A stretch of 64,000 nucleotides of DNA from an uncultured Eubacteriales bacterium. GTDB lineage: Bacteria; Bacillota; Clostridia; Oscillospirales; Acutalibacteraceae. The translations under genes and the position numbers were made by a program. Each line of letters begins with the position of its first letter. Position 1 is the stretch's first letter. Location: NCBI GenBank assembly GCA_905198155.1, contig CAJKBQ010000001.1, positions 62,001 to 126,000 of the forward strand, read 5' to 3'. Of this stretch, positions 41,562-50,457 are shown piece after piece. The notes beneath the pieces were generated by a model, which was not told where the DNA came from, did no database searches, and was given only the letters and a program-made list of their open reading frames with translations.

Positions 41562-43001
41562 ATGGAAAAACCGGTGCGGCTGGAACGCATTTACTGTGCC
41601 CTCGGTGCGATACTGCTGACGACGATTGCCGTGATCGTTCTGCTGGCGCAGCGAGCGGGCGGCGTGTGGAGCGGATGTATCGTGGGCACTGCGGGATTGG
41701 GCTTACTGGCAGCAGCGCTGACGCGCTGGACGCCGGAACCGCGGGCGGTGCGATGGGGCAGTGCAGCGGCACTGTCGGTGCTGCTGGCGGTACAGATCGG
41801 GGTCGGTCTGTCGATGCGGTACGTCCCGGCGTGGGATCTGGACGCAATTTACGGCGGCGCGATTGAATGGGTGGAAACCGGCACGTTTTCGAGCTACACG
41901 GAATATTTTCAATATTTTCCGAACAACTTGGGTGGACTGCTTTTTTATGCCGCGCTGTTCAAACCCGTGCAGCTGCTGGGCGGGACGGATTATTTCGCGG
42001 CAGCGGTGGTTGCCAACAGTGTGCTGATTACCGGATCGGCTGCGCTGACGGTATGGATTGCATCCAAATGGTACGGCGCTTCCGGTGCGCTGTGGGCATT
42101 GGCGGCAATCGGGCTGTATGCCCCGGTTTATTTTATGGGTGCGGTATTTTACACAGATACACTGTCGATGATTTGCCCGGTCGCGGTAATCGCGCTGAAC
42201 ATCCGCCTGCGCGCATCGCACGGAGTACGGCGGTACGCATGGGCATTGGCAATGGGGATTGTGCTGGCAGCCGGGATGCGGATCAAGTTTACGGTTCTGA
42301 TCGTGTTTGTCGCGGCTGCAATCGACGCGGCGGTGCATTTTCGCCGTCGGACTTTGCTGCCGCTGGCGACGGCATTGGGGATTGCATGGGGCGCCTATGC
42401 GGCAATCGGTCGGGTTTTTTACCCGGCATACCTCGATCCGGGAACTGCGGCGCAGCTGAACACGCCCATCATTCACTGGGTTATGATGGGGCTGCGCGGC
42501 AGCGGTGGGTACAATCCGGAAGATTACGCCTTTACACGCAGTTTTGCCGATCCGGCGGTGCGCGATGCAGCAATTTGGGCGGAGATCCGGCATCGGGTGC
42601 GGACACTGGGCGGGTGCGGAATGGCTAAACTGTGGGGATCCAAGTGGGCGGTATGCTTTGGGGACGGGACGTTTGTGCTGGACTCGTTTTTGGACGACAC
42701 GCCGCTTACACGCAGCTGGGCGCATGAATTTGTGATGCGCGACGGACGCTTTTTTCCGCTGTACAACCGCATCGCCCAAGCCGTATGGGACGCGCTGCTG
42801 GTACTGAGCGGCGGTGCAGCGCTGCGCGGCGCTGTGCGCAAGCGTGGAGCGTTCCCGGCAGCACCGGCAATACTGGCAATTGTGGGCATCGCATTGTTTG
42901 CGTTGATGTGGGAAAGCAGCAGCCGGTTGGTGCTGAACTTCTGGCCGGTGACGGTGCTGGCGGCGAGCGGGGCATTGAATCGGGTTCAATGCAACGAATA
43001 A
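41562..43001 (+). CDS. Polytopic membrane glycosyltransferase-like protein (GT-C fold)
   Basis: A 479-residue protein with about 10-12 membrane helices. After the first helices an extracytoplasmic loop carries WDLDAIYGGAIEW, an acidic motif in the place where GT39/GT83-type (GT-C) enzymes hold the catalytic Asp, and YFQYFPNNLGG and VFYTDTLSMICP follow in later loops. These suggest a polyprenyl-phosphate-sugar-using transferase, but no family is certain. GGGGAG lies at 41542-41547; a GTG at 41553 is an alternative start. Monocistronic, between two terminators, and unrelated by position to fuc genes. Confidence 0.7.
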   Translation: MEKPVRLERIYCALGAILLTTIAVIVLLAQRAGGVWSGCIVGTAGLGLLAAALTRWTPEPRAVRWGSAAALSVLLAVQIGVGLSMRYVPAWDLDAIYGGAIEWVETGTFSSYTEYFQYFPNNLGGLLFYAALFKPVQLLGGTDYFAAAVVANSVLITGSAALTVWIASKWYGASGALWALAAIGLYAPVYFMGAVFYTDTLSMICPVAVIALNIRLRASHGVRRYAWALAMGIVLAAGMRIKFTVLIVFVAAAIDAAVHFRRRTLLPLATALGIAWGAYAAIGRVFYPAYLDPGTAAQLNTPIIHWVMMGLRGSGGYNPEDYAFTRSFADPAVRDAAIWAEIRHRVRTLGGCGMAKLWGSKWAVCFGDGTFVLDSFLDDTPLTRSWAHEFVMRDGRFFPLYNRIAQAVWDALLVLSGGAALRGAVRKRGAFPAAPAILAIVGIALFALMWESSSRLVLNFWPVTVLAASGALNRVQCNE

Positions 43002-43039
43002 AAAACCGGCGTTCGGATGATTCCGAGCGTCGGTTTTTT
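43000..43039. terminator. Bidirectional terminator, 18-base-pair stem
   Basis: AAAAAACCGGCGTTCGGA (43000-43017) pairs with 43022-43039 with two G-U pairs, giving T-runs on both strands. Confidence 0.92.
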
Positions 43040-43049
43040 CGATTTCGGT

Positions 43050-43982
43050 TCAGTCCGGGTACCAATCCCGGATCATTTGATCCAGCCGGGCGATCGATGC
43101 CGCACGGTGCGGCGCGATTTCCAGATAGTGCCGGAACATATGCGTTTTCCATGCGAGGATTGTCTGACCGTCCCGGGCGTTCATTTCCGCCAGCAGCTGC
43201 TGAATACGTTCAATTTTCTGCGCGGAAGTCATCGTCATGCAGTCCGGAAGGAAATTTTTCTCCGCAGCATAGACGTCGCGGATTTTTGCGGTCAGCGCCG
43301 CCCATTCGGTCAATCCGGCTGCGGCCTGCACGTCGGCCAGCGGCGCGTAGGGGTCAATTTTCAGCCCCTGCGTCCGCAGGAAGTATTCCGCCATGCGGTA
43401 GTGACCCATTTCGTTCGGGTGAACGGGCTCGTCGCCGTACAGCGGCTCGTTCAGGTACAGTTCCGACATCCGTGCATGATAATCCACCAGCGGCAGACCG
43501 CGTGTGTGCGCCATTTCCCGGACGTGCTCGGCGTAGCGGAAAATCAGCGCATTGCCGCCGGGGAGCAGGTCCTGCATGTTGGGCTGGAATTCGGCGTACG
43601 GCACCGGGGTACAGAGCGTTACCTGACAGCCGAGTGCCGCCAGCCGGTCGCACAGACGATCCATTTCGGTACAGTAATGTTCAAATGCGGTATCCAGCCG
43701 CGTGCTGCGTTCCGGCTCCGGCGCGGTCAGCGCGTTGCGGTCGGAATCGTTGACGCCGAGCATAATCACGGCGTGCGTGGGCGCAATGGGGCGGACGTCT
43801 TCGTCGAAAAACAGATTGGCGGATCGCGCGCTTCCGCCGGAAATGCCGTTGTTCCAAATACGCACTTTTGCTTCCGGCAGATGCAGCTTATAATGCGCGG
43901 CGATTCGGGAAACAAATCCATTGTTGTGCGTGATACTGTCCCCAATGAAGGAGACACGCGCATGGGCGGGAAATGAACACAT
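43050..43982 (-). CDS. SGNH/GDSL hydrolase with C-terminal extension
   Basis: A 310-residue esterase. FIGDSITHN (Ser about residue 16), NGISGGSARS, LGVNDSDRN and VHPNEMGHYRM supply the four SGNH blocks in about residues 1-215; an extra helical tail of about 95 residues follows. The ATG at 43982 has AAAGGA about 11 bases ahead; another at 43994 lies too close to that site. No signal peptide. It is downstream of, and in the same direction as, an AraC gene but has its own promoter, next to the GH2-ROK-SIS operon, so it may deacylate the same oligosaccharide. Confidence 0.88.
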   Translation of the reverse strand: MCSFPAHARVSFIGDSITHNNGFVSRIAAHYKLHLPEAKVRIWNNGISGGSARSANLFFDEDVRPIAPTHAVIMLGVNDSDRNALTAPEPERSTRLDTAFEHYCTEMDRLCDRLAALGCQVTLCTPVPYAEFQPNMQDLLPGGNALIFRYAEHVREMAHTRGLPLVDYHARMSELYLNEPLYGDEPVHPNEMGHYRMAEYFLRTQGLKIDPYAPLADVQAAAGLTEWAALTAKIRDVYAAEKNFLPDCMTMTSAQKIERIQQLLAEMNARDGQTILAWKTHMFRHYLEIAPHRAASIARLDQMIRDWYPD

Positions 43983-44018
43983 TGTTTTGGTCATCCTTTC
44001 GTATTCGTGCTGACATTC

Positions 44019-44047
44019 ATTATAGCAGAATCGGGCGTGCTTTGCTA
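44019..44047 (-). promoter_or_regulatory. Promoter of the SGNH hydrolase gene
   Basis: On the minus strand, TAGCAA (44047-44042), a 17-base spacer and TATAAT (44024-44019). Confidence 0.65.
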
Positions 44048-44063
44048 TGGACTTTTTCGACAA

Positions 44064-44900
44064 TTATATGGATTTTTCCGACGCTTTGCGCAGCTGAGAC
44101 GGCGACTGGCGGTACCGCTTTTGGAATGCGCGCGAAAATGTCGCGAACGAGTGAAATCCGCTTTGAAAGCAGACGTCCGTGATCGAGGCCGTCCCGGTGG
44201 TCAGCAGCTGGTGGGCGCACCGCACCCGCAGGTCGTTGACATAGTCCGAAAACCGGACGCCGGTGGCCTGCCGGAACAGGCTGCAAAAGTAGTTGGGGCT
44301 GAGGTGCACGTGCGCGGCCACATCGTGCAGCGTGACCGGGTCGCGAAAGTGGCGCTGCAAGTAAAACTGCGCTTTGCGCACGCTTTGGATGTCCGGCTCC
44401 GGCTGCGTATCTGCCGCGCTGGAGCGCAGCAGTGTAATCAGCAGGCATTGGAGCAGGCTGCGCATATAGGACACGGCATACGCATCCCGCGGGCGGCCGG
44501 ATTCGTCTACCAGCTGGTCGAACAACGACCGCACCTGCGGCTGCTGTGTTTCCGTCAGCTCCACCTGCGCCGCGCGGCAGGACAGCAGCATATCGTACGC
44601 AAATTCGTCGGAGAAAAACTCCTCGGAAAACATCACATTATAGTGCCGGAACTCCGGCTCCGGGTACAGCTCGTGGACATCCATCGGCGTCAGCAGGTAC
44701 ATTGATCCCGGCCGCAGCGCATGGCGCACACCGTTCAGCAGCTGGTACCCGCCGCCGCTGTATATGTATTCGATTTCAAAAAATTCGTGCGCGTGCAGTT
44801 CAAACGGGGTACGCTGCCGCCGGGTCGTGGCTTTGATTCGCACCTGGCGGCCGATGTACGCTTCGCTGGACAGCACCGGCGCTTCGCCGGGAATGGGCAT
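44064..44900 (-). CDS. AraC-family regulator, candidate controller of the GH2 operon
   Basis: A 278-residue regulator. Residues about 30-100 form a cupin domain with the metal-site-like ELHAHEFFEIEYI and RPGSMYLLTPMDVHEL; about 170-275 form the double helix-turn-helix (VTLHDVAAHVHLSPNYFCSL, ITDVCFQSGFHSFATFSRAF). AAGGAG precedes the ATG by ten bases. It is divergent from the GH2-ROK-SIS operon, which it most likely activates on sensing a released sugar. Confidence 0.92.
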   Translation of the reverse strand: MPIPGEAPVLSSEAYIGRQVRIKATTRRQRTPFELHAHEFFEIEYIYSGGGYQLLNGVRHALRPGSMYLLTPMDVHELYPEPEFRHYNVMFSEEFFSDEFAYDMLLSCRAAQVELTETQQPQVRSLFDQLVDESGRPRDAYAVSYMRSLLQCLLITLLRSSAADTQPEPDIQSVRKAQFYLQRHFRDPVTLHDVAAHVHLSPNYFCSLFRQATGVRFSDYVNDLRVRCAHQLLTTGTASITDVCFQSGFHSFATFSRAFQKRYRQSPSQLRKASEKSI

Positions 44901-44928
44901 TCAGGGGCGCTCCTTCCGTTTTTCTTTC

Positions 44929-44957
44929 ATTCTATCACGGAACTGCGCAAAAATCAA
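44929..44957 (-). promoter_or_regulatory. Promoter of the AraC gene
   Basis: On the minus strand, TTGATT (44957-44952), a 17-base spacer and TAGAAT (44934-44929). Confidence 0.7.
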
Positions 44958-45021
44958 GAAGAATCGGAGAATTTGCAATCTTTTTCGGAATCGCTGACAA
45001 GACAAACGGAACGCCATCTGT

Positions 45022-45027
45022 TATAAT
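45022..45027 (+). promoter_or_regulatory. -10 box of the GH2-ROK-SIS operon
   Basis: TATAAT at 45022-45027 with a poor -35 (AAGACA 17 bases upstream), consistent with need for the divergent AraC activator. Confidence 0.5.
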
Positions 45028-45076
45028 ACAAGTACAAACCTGCAATACCTGAAAACAGAGAGGATGCGAAAGCAAA

Positions 45077-47353
45077 ATGGAGAAAATATTTACACTGGAC
45101 GGCGCGTGGGAACTGTATTACCACGACACGACCGCGGGCTGCGTGACGGATTACCGGACGCTGCCGCACGTGACGGCAGAAGTGCCGGGCAACGTGGAGC
45201 TGGACTTGAAACGCGCGGGGCTGCTCCCGGCGGACGAGTTCCGCGGAATGGCGACGTGCGAAACGGCGAAGTACGAATCGTACGAATGGTGGTACCGCCG
45301 GACGTTTGACGCGCCGGCACACAAGGCCAACGAGCGCGTGGTGCTGCGGTTCGAAGGCGTGGACTGCATCGCCGATTATTTCCTCAACGGGCAAGCGATA
45401 TTCCATACCGAAAATGCGTTCATCGCGCACGAAGTGGACGTGACCGATACGCTGCGCGACGGCGAAAATGAGCTGGTGGTGCATCTGGATTCGGCGACTG
45501 CCAATCAGATGGATCGCGAATATGATGCGTTTTTGTCATACACCTGGCACATCGGCGGCGGAATTTTCCTGCGGAAACCGGCGCATTGCTACGGGTGGGA
45601 CATCTTCCCGCGCGTCGTGTCGGCCGGATTGTGGAAAAGCGTATCGATCGCCGTACGCGATGAATATCAGTTTGAAGATATGGGGTACATTGTCCGGATG
45701 AACGACCGGATGGAACCGTCGCTCAGCTTTTACTATACCGTCCAGGCGCCCAAGCAGGATCTGTTCGACGGGACGCTGACCGTCCGAATTCACGGCGTGT
45801 GCGGCGACTCGGAATTCCACGGTGAGAGCAAAATGTGGCACTGCAAGCACAACCGGACGGCGTGCGAGATCCGCAATCCCAAACTGTGGTGGCCGCACAA
45901 ATACGGCGACGCCAATATTTACGATGCGGTGATCGAACTGTGCCGGGGCGACGAAGTAGTGGCGCGGCGCACGATGAATGTCGGCCTGCGGAAGCTGGAA
46001 CTGAAACGCACGGATACGCTGAACGAACCGGACGCGACGTTCAAATTCGTGGTCAACGGGCAGGATATCATGGCGTGCGGCAGCAACTGGGTGCCGCTGG
46101 ACGCGTATCACAGCCGCGACAAGCAGCGCTACGCCAAAGCAATGGAGATGGTGTCCGACATTGGGTGCAATATCCTGCGCGTGTGGGGCGGCGGCGTGTA
46201 TGAGCAGGACGAATTTTACGATTACTGCGACCGCCACGGCATCCTGGTGTGGCAGGACTTCATGATGGCGTGCCAAGCGGTGCCGATGGACGACGCGACG
46301 ATGGCCAATCTGGAACAGGAATTCCGCTGGGTGATCCGCACCCTGCGGCATCATCCGTCGATCGCACTGTGGGCAGGGGACAACGAAATTGACACAGCGA
46401 TGGCGTTCAATTCCGTTAACCCAGAGATGAACGACATCACGCGCAAGCTGCTGCCAAAGCTGGTGCAGCGGCTTGACCCGGATCGCCCGTACCTGCCCAG
46501 CTCGCCGTACCTGCCCAGCAAAATTTCGGGCGAATACGTCAAAGGGCACGACGTGTTTGTGGAGAGCCATTTGTGGGGACCGCGCGATTACTTCAAATCG
46601 CCGTTTTACGCACAGTCCAAAGCGTGCTTCGTCAGCGAAACCGGCTACCACGGCTGCCCGGCGATTGAATCCGTCCGCGAAATTGTGGATCCGGGGTACG
46701 AATGGCCGATTTACAACGAACAGTGGACGCTGCATTCGTCCGACCAGAAAGGCCGCGACCACCGCGTCCACCTGATGGACGACCAGATTCGGCAGCTGTT
46801 CGGCCGCCCGGCGGAATCGCTGGAGGAGTTCGTGCTGGCATCGCAGATTTCGCAGGCGGAGGCGAAAAAATTCTTCATCGAGCGCATCCGGATGGGCCGC
46901 CCGCAGAAAACCGGCGTGATCTGGTGGAACCTGCTGGACGGCTGGCCGCAGATGTCGGACGCGGTGGTGGACTATTTCTACCGCAAAAAACTGGCATACA
47001 GCTATATCAAACGGTCGCAGGCACCCGTTGCGCTGATGGTGCACGAAATGGCGGCGTGGAACTACACGCTGGTCGCGGCGAACGACACGCTGCACCCAGT
47101 GGACGGAACATACCGCGTGACGGACATTGCAACAGGCGAATGCTTTGGGGAAGGCGCGTTCCATGTGGACGCCAACACATGCACCGATCTCCAAAAAATC
47201 CGCATGATGTACTCCGATCAGCGGATGCTGCTGATCGAATGGACGATCGACGGGCAAAAATCGTACAATCACTATCTGTGCGGATTCCCGGCGTTTTCGC
47301 TGGAAACATACACCGAATGGCTGCATAAACTGCAGGAGATTTGCGGCGAATAA
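45077..47353 (+). CDS. Glycoside hydrolase family 2, beta-mannosidase-like
   Basis: A 758-residue cytosolic GH2 enzyme, somewhat shorter than the usual 820-residue beta-mannosidases. N-terminal sugar-binding beta domain (VPGNVELDLKRAGLLPADEF), an immunoglobulin-like domain (WWPHKYGDANIYDAVIEL), then the barrel with ILRVWGGGVYEQDEFYDYCD and VWQDFMMAC. The acid/base Glu is in WAGDNEID and the nucleophile Glu in FVSETGYHG; the tail WWNLLDGWPQMSDAVVDYF is typical of mannosidase-like GH2. No signal peptide, so it acts on imported oligosaccharides. It is first in an operon with ROK kinase and SIS isomerase genes, under a divergent AraC gene. Confidence 0.9.
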   Translation: MEKIFTLDGAWELYYHDTTAGCVTDYRTLPHVTAEVPGNVELDLKRAGLLPADEFRGMATCETAKYESYEWWYRRTFDAPAHKANERVVLRFEGVDCIADYFLNGQAIFHTENAFIAHEVDVTDTLRDGENELVVHLDSATANQMDREYDAFLSYTWHIGGGIFLRKPAHCYGWDIFPRVVSAGLWKSVSIAVRDEYQFEDMGYIVRMNDRMEPSLSFYYTVQAPKQDLFDGTLTVRIHGVCGDSEFHGESKMWHCKHNRTACEIRNPKLWWPHKYGDANIYDAVIELCRGDEVVARRTMNVGLRKLELKRTDTLNEPDATFKFVVNGQDIMACGSNWVPLDAYHSRDKQRYAKAMEMVSDIGCNILRVWGGGVYEQDEFYDYCDRHGILVWQDFMMACQAVPMDDATMANLEQEFRWVIRTLRHHPSIALWAGDNEIDTAMAFNSVNPEMNDITRKLLPKLVQRLDPDRPYLPSSPYLPSKISGEYVKGHDVFVESHLWGPRDYFKSPFYAQSKACFVSETGYHGCPAIESVREIVDPGYEWPIYNEQWTLHSSDQKGRDHRVHLMDDQIRQLFGRPAESLEEFVLASQISQAEAKKFFIERIRMGRPQKTGVIWWNLLDGWPQMSDAVVDYFYRKKLAYSYIKRSQAPVALMVHEMAAWNYTLVAANDTLHPVDGTYRVTDIATGECFGEGAFHVDANTCTDLQKIRMMYSDQRMLLIEWTIDGQKSYNHYLCGFPAFSLETYTEWLHKLQEICGE

Positions 47354-47439
47354 TCCGGAAGCGGCACGTGCTGCGGATGTCCGATGGGACGCTGCAGCGC
47401 GGCCGCATTCGTGCGTGAAAAGGAGCGCTGATATATATA

Positions 47440-48402
47440 ATGAAGTATTTGGGGTTTGACATTGGCGGAACCAAAAGCGCCGTGGTGCTGGGGGACGAAA
47501 CCGGTGCGGTGCTGCACCGGACGGCGATTGCGACTGCCGGGCCGGCGGAAACGCTGGCACAGCTGTTTGACGCAGCGGAACCGTTTGCGGCGGAGGCAGC
47601 ATCGGCCGGAATATCCTGCGGCGGGCCGCTGGACGAGGCGGCCGGCGTGATTTTGTCTCCGCCGAACCTGCCCGGCTGGGATCGGGTGGAAGTGGTGCGG
47701 ATGATCCGCGAACGATTCGGGCGGCCTGCCCGGTTGTGCAACGACGCAAACGCCTGTGCGCTGGCTGAATGGCGGTTCGGCGCGGGGCAGGGCAGCCGCA
47801 GCATGGCGTTCCTCACGTTCGGCACCGGGCTGGGCGCGGGGCTGATTTTGGACGGGCGGCTGTATACCGGCGTCAACGGAAACGCCGGGGAAATTGGGCA
47901 TATTCGGATGGCGCGCTTCGGCCCGGTGGGCTACGGCAAAGAAGGCTCGCTCGAAGGCTTCGTCAGCGGGAGCGGGCTGGCGCAAACCGGACGCACCGCT
48001 GCGCTGGAACTGCTGCAGCGCGGGCAAGCACCGGCGTACTGCAAATCGATGGCAGATCTGGATACCGTCACTGCAAAAACCATTGCCGATGCCGCCGACG
48101 CCGGGGATCCGACGGCGATTGAAGTGTACCGGCGGTGCGGTGAACGGCTGGGCGAGGGGCTGGCGATTCTGGTGGATATCCTGAACCTGGATCGGATCGT
48201 GATCGGAAGCATCTTCCAGCGGTCAGAAAATTTGCTGCGCCCGGCGATGGAAGCAGCAATGCGGCGCGAATGCCTGCCGGAAGCACTGCGTGCCGTGCAG
48301 GTGGTTCCGGCGGCGCTGGGCAACCGCATCGGGGATCTGGCGGCATTGTCGCTGGCGATGGAAATCGACGCCGCACCCGGAGAAGGGAAGGAATTGCAAT
48401 GA
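47440..48402 (+). CDS. ROK-family sugar kinase lacking the zinc cysteines
   Basis: A 320-residue ROK protein without a DNA-binding domain, hence a kinase. ATP motif FDIGGTKSAVV at the N-terminus, CNDANACALAEWRFG with the catalytic Asp, and FGTGLGAGLILDG are intact. The usual ROK zinc motif C-x-C-G-x-x-G-C is replaced in GPVGYGKEGSLEG by Val, Tyr and Ser, a variant subfamily. It lies 86 bases after the GH2 gene with AAAAGGAG 14 bases before the ATG, and its stop overlaps the SIS gene start (ATGA). It probably phosphorylates the monosaccharide that the GH2 enzyme releases. Confidence 0.9.
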   Translation: MKYLGFDIGGTKSAVVLGDETGAVLHRTAIATAGPAETLAQLFDAAEPFAAEAASAGISCGGPLDEAAGVILSPPNLPGWDRVEVVRMIRERFGRPARLCNDANACALAEWRFGAGQGSRSMAFLTFGTGLGAGLILDGRLYTGVNGNAGEIGHIRMARFGPVGYGKEGSLEGFVSGSGLAQTGRTAALELLQRGQAPAYCKSMADLDTVTAKTIADAADAGDPTAIEVYRRCGERLGEGLAILVDILNLDRIVIGSIFQRSENLLRPAMEAAMRRECLPEALRAVQVVPAALGNRIGDLAALSLAMEIDAAPGEGKELQ

Positions 48403-49031
48403 CAAACGAATGGTTTGAACGTTATCCGGCGCTGGAAAGCTGCCGTCCGGCCATGGAATCGGCGGCGGAGATTTTGTGTGAATCGTTCCGCAACGGCGGC
48501 CAGCTGCTGATTTGCGGCAACGGCGGCAGCTGCGCCGACAGCGGTCACATTGCCGGGGAACTGCTGAAAGGATTCCGGCTGAATCGACCGATCCCGCAGC
48601 AGGATCGGGACGAATTGGTGCGCCGGTTTGGCGCAGACGGTGCGCAGCTGGCCGATGCGCTGCAGGGCGCGCTCCCGGCGATTTCGCTGCCGGATCAGAC
48701 GGCGGTACTGACGGCATTTGCGAACGACGTGCTGCCCGAAGCCGGATTTGCGCAGCTGACATACGGTTACGGTCGGCCGGGCGACGTGCTGCTGGGGATC
48801 AGCACGTCCGGCAATTCCGCCAATGTGGTGGACGCGGCGCGCGTAGCCGCGCTGCGCGGGATGAAAGTGATCGCACTGGTCGGCGCGCGGCCGTGCAAGC
48901 TGGATGATCTGGCCGACGTGGCAATTCATGTTCCGGAAACGGACACGGCGCATGTGCAGGAGCTGCATTTGCCGGTATATCACGCGCTGTGCGCCTGGTG
49001 CGAACAGGTGTTTTTCGGGGAAGCGAAATAA
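48399..49031 (+). CDS. SIS-domain phosphosugar isomerase, GmhA-like
   Basis: A 210-residue SIS protein starting inside the ROK stop (ATGA). It has LLICGNGGSCADSGHIAGEL, FANDVLPEAGFAQL and LLGISTSGNSANVV, the phosphosugar-binding Ser/Thr loops of GmhA-type sedoheptulose-7-phosphate isomerases, and HVQELHLPVYHALCAWCEQ at the end. In a GH2-ROK-SIS operon it is more likely to isomerise the sugar phosphate made by the kinase than to serve lipopolysaccharide heptose synthesis, which Firmicutes lack. The exact sugar is unknown. Confidence 0.88.
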   Translation: MTNEWFERYPALESCRPAMESAAEILCESFRNGGQLLICGNGGSCADSGHIAGELLKGFRLNRPIPQQDRDELVRRFGADGAQLADALQGALPAISLPDQTAVLTAFANDVLPEAGFAQLTYGYGRPGDVLLGISTSGNSANVVDAARVAALRGMKVIALVGARPCKLDDLADVAIHVPETDTAHVQELHLPVYHALCAWCEQVFFGEAK

Positions 49032-49035
49032 TTTT

Positions 49036-49077
49036 GCGCTCCGTTTCGGAATTCCGGGACGGAGCGCTGTTTTTTTT
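49036..49077 (+). terminator. Terminator of the GH2-ROK-SIS operon
   Basis: GCGCTCCGT (49036-49044) pairs with ACGGAGCGC (49059-49067), followed by a run of eight Ts. Confidence 0.9.
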
Positions 49078-49163
49078 GCGCAAAAATCAAATTTTTTGTG
49101 AGTGAATTGTGCGGGCTGAACGAATAAAAAGTAAAACAACTTTAACACAGGAGACGTGATCAT

Positions 49164-50399
49164 ATGAAAAAGCGATATGTATTCGGCGCACTGCTGCTGA
49201 GCCTGACCCTGCTGCTGACCGGCTGCGCAGGCGGCGCGGCCAAGCTGTCAACCGGCACGCAGGATTTGATGAAGGGGGTTCCGGTGAAATCCCCGGCCAA
49301 AATGGAGCCGGACGAAGCGTTTATCGACGCGATGCGGCAATTTTCCGTGCGTCTGCTGCAACAAACGGCCGGATCGGGGAATACGATGGTATCCCCGGCG
49401 TCCGTGATGGCGGCAATGGCGATGGTATCGACCGGCGCGCGCGGCGAAACGGCGGCGCAGATGGCGCAGGCGTTCGGGATGGAACTGGATGCGCTGCACC
49501 CCGCACTCAGTGCGTGGCTCGACGGTTTGACCGGCGGCAAGAAAACCAAGCTGAACGTCGCCAATTCAATTTGGTTCCGGAAGGACGGCGCGGAAATTGC
49601 GCCGGATTTCCTGCAAAAGAACGCGGAAACGTACCATGCATCGCTGTATGCGGCGGAATTTGACGATGCGACGGTGGCGGACGTCAACCGCTGGGTCAAG
49701 CACGAAACGATGGGGCTGATTCCGCAAATGGTGGATCGGCTGCCGGACGAGACGACAATGCTGCTGATCAACGCACTTGCGTTCGACGGAAAATGGACGG
49801 AGCCTTTTGAAAAAAACAGCACGCTGGAAGTACCGTTTACACAGGCCGACGGAACGTCTAAAAATATCCTGATGATGCACGGCAGGACGGAAGGATATTT
49901 CAAAACCGCCGATGCCGTCGGATTCCGAAAAGCGTATACCGACGGGTATTCGCTGATTGCGATTTTGCCGAACCAGTCGGTGACGCTGGCAGACTATTTG
50001 GCGTCGTGGACGCCTGAACGGTTGACGGAATTTTTGAACAGCGAGGCAGCGTACACGGTGGATATCGGGCTGCCGAAGTTCAAATCCGCATACAGCTCGA
50101 CGCTCAACGACGCGCTGCGGGCGATGGGCATTCGGGATGCATTTACCGAATCGGCCGATTTTTCCGGTATTAGCCGCACGCCGCTGGCCATTGACCAGGT
50201 GCTGCACAAAACCAAAATTGAAGTGGACGAATCGGGCACCAAAGCGGCGGCGGCCACAATGGTCGGCGTAAAGTGTACGTCGATACCGATGGACAGCGAA
50301 ACGGTGATTTTGAACCGTCCGTTTCTGTATATGATCGTGCAGGATGAAACCAATCTGCCGGTTTTCCTGGGCACGATGAACGCTGTACCGGAAGAATAA
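49164..50399 (+). CDS. Serpin (serine protease inhibitor), lipoprotein-anchored
   Basis: A 411-residue serpin. Residues 1-21 are a lipoprotein signal ending LLTGC with Cys21 as the lipidated residue, so the inhibitor is held on the outer face of the membrane. The serpin fold runs from about residue 50 (VSPASVMAAMAMVSTGARGETAAQM) to the end (FLYMIVQDETNLPVFLGTM). The hinge GTKAAAAT (358-365) has the small residues needed for loop insertion, so it should be inhibitory. Aligning TSIP (372-375) with MSIP of alpha-1-antitrypsin puts Thr at P1 and Ser at P1', suggesting an elastase- or subtilisin-like target. AGGAG precedes the ATG. Own gene between terminators. Confidence 0.93.
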   Translation: MKKRYVFGALLLSLTLLLTGCAGGAAKLSTGTQDLMKGVPVKSPAKMEPDEAFIDAMRQFSVRLLQQTAGSGNTMVSPASVMAAMAMVSTGARGETAAQMAQAFGMELDALHPALSAWLDGLTGGKKTKLNVANSIWFRKDGAEIAPDFLQKNAETYHASLYAAEFDDATVADVNRWVKHETMGLIPQMVDRLPDETTMLLINALAFDGKWTEPFEKNSTLEVPFTQADGTSKNILMMHGRTEGYFKTADAVGFRKAYTDGYSLIAILPNQSVTLADYLASWTPERLTEFLNSEAAYTVDIGLPKFKSAYSSTLNDALRAMGIRDAFTESADFSGISRTPLAIDQVLHKTKIEVDESGTKAAAATMVGVKCTSIPMDSETVILNRPFLYMIVQDETNLPVFLGTMNAVPEE

Positions 50400-50411
50400 G
50401 ACCGGAGCAAC

Positions 50412-50449
50412 AAAATGAGCAGGACGCGGAATGCATCCTGCTCATTTTT
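50412..50449. terminator. Bidirectional terminator
   Basis: AAAATGAGCAGGA (50412-50424) pairs perfectly with TCCTGCTCATTTT (50436-50448), with T-runs on both strands. It ends the serpin gene and the convergent activase operon. Confidence 0.92.
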
Positions 50450-50457
50450 GATTGTAT

